In this document: in pieces, positions 31,439 through 32,668 of the stretch
Position numbering within the stretch: position 1 is the first letter of the stretch
Layout of the letters: the number at the start of each line of letters is the position of its first letter
Source of the DNA: Francisellaceae bacterium
GTDB lineage: Bacteria; Pseudomonadota; Gammaproteobacteria; Francisellales; Francisellaceae
Assembly: GCA_028355575.1 (NCBI GenBank)
Contig: JAOMSY010000013.1
Span: forward strand, 1-32,668
DNA: 32,668 nt
Direction: 5' to 3'
Notes under the pieces: model-generated
Databases searched by the model: none
Told to the model about the DNA's origin: nothing
Seen by the model: the letters and a program-made list of their open reading frames with translations, nothing else
Translations under genes and position numbers: made by a program

Positions 31439-32668
31439 ATGAATACCTTCGACTTATCTGCATTCCCAATCGACACTCAACAGCTTGTTAATGAAGTTAT
31501 CCATTCCTCACTAAGCCCAGAGGAAAAATGGAAACAAATTTCTGGTAAAGTATTAAATTCAAGCATCCCATTTGAAGTGCATAATCAGTTATATCATCGT
31601 ATATGGGGTGATTCTGAAATAACTTATATGAGCTTCCCAAATAATGATGACTTAAATCATTCGTATTTGGCAAAATGGATGAAGTCTCTAAATATTAAAT
31701 CAGTGCCAGAATTCCATAAATGGAGTTGTGAGAATAGAGCGGAATATTGGCAAAAAGTCATTGATGATTTGCATGTTCATTTTGATACAGCACCAGAAAG
31801 CATTGTTGATTTATCAAAAGGCCAATGTCATCCAAAATGGTTACCAGGTGCATCATATAATATTGTTGATACGGTCTTGTCTGCTGACCCAAATAAAGAT
31901 GCGATTGTATTTGCCGATGAATTTGGTAAAACCAGTTCTTGGACATATGCAGAATTAACTACAAAGGTAAATCAAGTTGCTAATGGTCTCGATACAATTG
32001 GTATTCAAGCGGGTGATCGAATAGCAATTGATATGATGATGACGGCTGAATCAGTGGCGATTTATCTGGGTATTATTAAAGCAGGTGCTGAGGCCGTTTC
32101 GATTGCTGATAGTTTTGCTGTGGATGAAATTAAAGTTAGGCTTGATACCTCTGATGCCAAGTTAATTTTCACGCAAGATTATATTGACCGAGCAGGTAAA
32201 AAAATAGCCATGTATGAAAAGGTTAGACAGGCTGGAGATATTAGAATTGTTTCTATTATGCATGAAAATAGTTCTGTGGAATTACAAAAAGATGATATTT
32301 CATGGCTAGATTTTTTATCTGAAAATAAAGAATATACTTCAAAGAAATTTTCGGCAGATAAAACTATTAATGTACTTTTTTCATCTGGTACGACTGGTAC
32401 ACCAAAAGCGATCCCATGGGATCAAACCACTGCGCTAAAAGCTGCGACTGATGCATTAGTCTATTTAAATACAAATGAAAAAGATGTATGGGTTTGGCCA
32501 ACAAACCTAGGTTGGATGATGGGGCCTTGGTTAGTCTTTGCAAGCTTGTTGAATAAGTCAACTCTTGGGTTATTTTATGGTGCGCCTAATGCAAAAGAAT
32601 TTGTGGGTTTTGTTGCTGAAAACAAGGTGACTAAGCTTGGGGTAATACCTAGTATTGTCAAAACTTGG
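31439..32668 (+). CDS. Acyl-activating enzyme (AAE17/18-like AMP-forming acyl-CoA synthetase), 3' partial
   Basis: At least 410 residues; the frame runs past the right edge. It belongs to the acetyl-CoA-synthetase-like AMP-forming ligases: K-W-L-P-G-A-S-Y-N near 140 (the acetyl-CoA-synthetase N-terminal segment), S-W-T-Y-A-E-L, A-G-A-E-A-V-S-I, and the P-loop-like F-S-S-G-T-T-G-T-P-K-A-I-P-W around 312-325. The following W-P-T-N-L-G-W-M-M-G-P-W-L and G-V-I-P-S-I-V-K-T-W are what I recall of plant peroxisomal acyl-activating enzymes 17/18 rather than acetyl-CoA synthetase itself. It adenylates a carboxylic acid and makes its CoA thioester; the acid is unknown. The first ~100 residues are an N-terminal extension of unclear role. 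A good promoter lies just upstream; the ribosome binding site is weak. Confidence 0.82.
   Translation, partial: MNTFDLSAFPIDTQQLVNEVIHSSLSPEEKWKQISGKVLNSSIPFEVHNQLYHRIWGDSEITYMSFPNNDDLNHSYLAKWMKSLNIKSVPEFHKWSCENRAEYWQKVIDDLHVHFDTAPESIVDLSKGQCHPKWLPGASYNIVDTVLSADPNKDAIVFADEFGKTSSWTYAELTTKVNQVANGLDTIGIQAGDRIAIDMMMTAESVAIYLGIIKAGAEAVSIADSFAVDEIKVRLDTSDAKLIFTQDYIDRAGKKIAMYEKVRQAGDIRIVSIMHENSSVELQKDDISWLDFLSENKEYTSKKFSADKTINVLFSSGTTGTPKAIPWDQTTALKAATDALVYLNTNEKDVWVWPTNLGWMMGPWLVFASLLNKSTLGLFYGAPNAKEFVGFVAENKVTKLGVIPSIVKTW

Noticed and set aside
1-32668. CRISPR array, tRNA genes, prophage or insertion sequence
   Set aside because: No regularly spaced repeats, no cloverleaf that I could identify and no transposase, integrase or phage structural gene. 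A tRNA scan could still find something missed by eye.

Overview
The window is AT-rich DNA with dense genes, short gaps and many convergent gene ends that touch or overlap. The best taxonomic clues are a fused HPPK-DHPS gene (folK-folP) behind folB, and a pantothenate cluster panD-panG-panB-panC that contains the alternative ketopantoate reductase PanG. Both are known from Francisella. With the low GC, this points to a gammaproteobacterium of the Francisellaceae/Fastidiosibacteraceae group. The genus cannot be settled from the sequence. I found no tRNA, rRNA, CRISPR array, transposase or phage gene.

Layout. 1-3585: two tandem paralogous secreted proteins, each a MACPF-type pore-forming module followed by a C-terminal bulb-type (B-lectin) domain; the first runs off the left edge. 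3582-6614: a DUF4156-type lipoprotein, a possible tiny ORF, a DUF2845 protein and a secreted PelA-like protein whose deacetylase metal ligands look lost. 6653-6739: two related short palindromes. 6811-10196: a two-gene unit of a DHA2-type MFS exporter and a YtcJ-like amidohydrolase. 10506-12905: a secreted histidine acid phosphatase divergent from an extended-SDR reductase. 13035-15008: a small-gene cluster with a small membrane protein, an alpha/beta hydrolase, two related tiny ORFs ending in W-x-W-W-x-x-L, and a third tiny ORF with a strong ribosome binding site. 15104-18970: dacB, folB-folKP and trmB. 19050-20617: two small secreted proteins and an orphan LuxR-type regulator. 20663-25060: panC, a 115-bp palindromic element, panB, panG, panD and a second DHA2 MFS gene. 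25154-27280: a large membrane protein read as a Cache sensor fused to a pentameric ligand-gated ion channel-like module. 27519-31128: an HDAC-family deacetylase, an aromatic amino acid permease and an AmpG-like transporter. 31439 to the right edge: an acyl-activating enzyme resembling plant AAE17/18.

How they fit together. The pan cluster gives a complete route to pantothenate, with PanG standing in for PanE. The fol genes supply two consecutive folate steps. DacB and AmpG both touch peptidoglycan metabolism but are far apart. The left end looks like a secreted or surface toolkit (pore formers, lectin domains, PelA-like protein). The most unusual items are the tandem MACPF-lectin proteins, the Cache/ion-channel fusion, the PelA-like pseudoenzyme, the paired W-x-W-W tiny ORFs, and a three-box repeat before ampG that could form two mutually exclusive hairpins. 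All family calls are from reading motifs by eye; no database search was run.
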